Of a stretch of DNA of 5,819 bases, positions 5,619 through 5,819 are shown in pieces; the first letter of the stretch is position 1, and the number at the start of each line of letters is the position of its first letter. The stretch is from Comamonadaceae bacterium. Lineage in GTDB: Bacteria; Pseudomonadota; Gammaproteobacteria; Burkholderiales; Burkholderiaceae_C. The stretch is from positions 1 through 5,819 of the forward strand of contig CANJNX010000067.1 of assembly GCA_947475495.1 (NCBI GenBank), given 5' to 3'. The notes beneath the pieces are model-generated. The model was not told the DNA's origin and did not search any database. It saw only the letters and a program-made list of their open reading frames with translations. The translations under genes and the position numbers were made by a program.

Positions 5619-5819
5619 ACCGTTGCGCCCGCGTTGGGGTCGCTCGGGTCTTGCGGGTCGTTGTCTTTTCTGACTGGGGTCTTGATCAAGTCTTCGCGCG
5701 CAATGCCCAACCACATCGCAATCGCGGCGGCCACAAACACCGACGAGTAAATGCCAAACAAAATACCAATGGTTAAAGCCAAGGCAAAGTAGTGCAAGGT
5801 GGCGCCGCCAAACAGCAGC
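5615..5819 (-). CDS. secF: Protein-export membrane protein SecF, C-terminal part
   Basis: The 67 visible residues are the C-terminal end of SecF, an inner-membrane partner of SecD. Together they use the proton gradient to assist Sec-dependent protein export. Visible are LLFGGATLHYFALALTIGI at the window edge, then FGIYSSVFVAAAIAMWLGI, matching the last two membrane segments and the G-x-Y-S-S signature of SecF. A polar, charged cytoplasmic tail with a repeated Asp-Pro (DPQDPSDPN) closes the protein. The frame is open to the right edge, so the N-terminal part is cut off by the window. The first codon seen in frame is not a start. The TAA stop (5617-5615) overlaps the stop of the convergent regulator gene. 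Confidence 0.92.
   Translation of the reverse strand, partial: LLFGGATLHYFALALTIGILFGIYSSVFVAAAIAMWLGIAREDLIKTPVRKDNDPQDPSDPNAGATV

Noticed and set aside
5136..5714. Open minus-strand frame of 192 codons
   Set aside because: It is antisense to the receiver-domain gene and overlaps the end of secF in another frame. The receiver motifs on the plus strand are clearly the real coding signal.

Overview
The window looks like ordinary chromosomal housekeeping sequence from a betaproteobacterium, most likely order Burkholderiales and near family Comamonadaceae. This is inferred from the protein sequences (Def, Fmt, DprA, SecF and a LysM-family-like protein next to dprA), the moderately high GC content and the gene order. 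No database search was possible. There are no RNA genes, mobile elements or CRISPR arrays. Apart from the 57-base left edge and the roughly 150-base divergent gap, almost every base is coding.

Left half (58-2691, minus strand): a tightly packed operon reads leftward as def, fmt, azlC, azlD. Each junction overlaps by 1 or 4 bases. Def and Fmt are the paired enzymes that deformylate nascent proteins and formylate initiator tRNA. AzlC and AzlD are the two subunits of a branched-chain amino acid exporter. fmt starts with TTG, and that codon overlaps the def stop.

Middle (2692-2840): a short divergent control region has a TTGACA box facing def and several small inverted repeats.

Right half (2841-5618, plus strand): three genes probably form one transcription unit. 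The first is a secreted protein resembling the C-terminal part of the LysM proteins often found beside dprA, but with no LysM domain. The second is dprA, the DNA-processing protein that loads RecA onto incoming single-stranded DNA during natural transformation. The third is an unusual regulator with an N-terminal excisionase/MerR-type helix-turn-helix and a C-terminal receiver domain that keeps its phosphorylation residues.

Right edge (5615-5819, minus strand): the C-terminal end of secF converges on the regulator gene. A single TTAA provides both stop codons. Two neighbouring hairpins lie inside the regulator gene 56-94 bases before this junction.

The items most worth a second look are the HTH-receiver regulator beside dprA, the missing LysM domain, the shared-stop convergence with its intragenic hairpins, and the TTG start of fmt.
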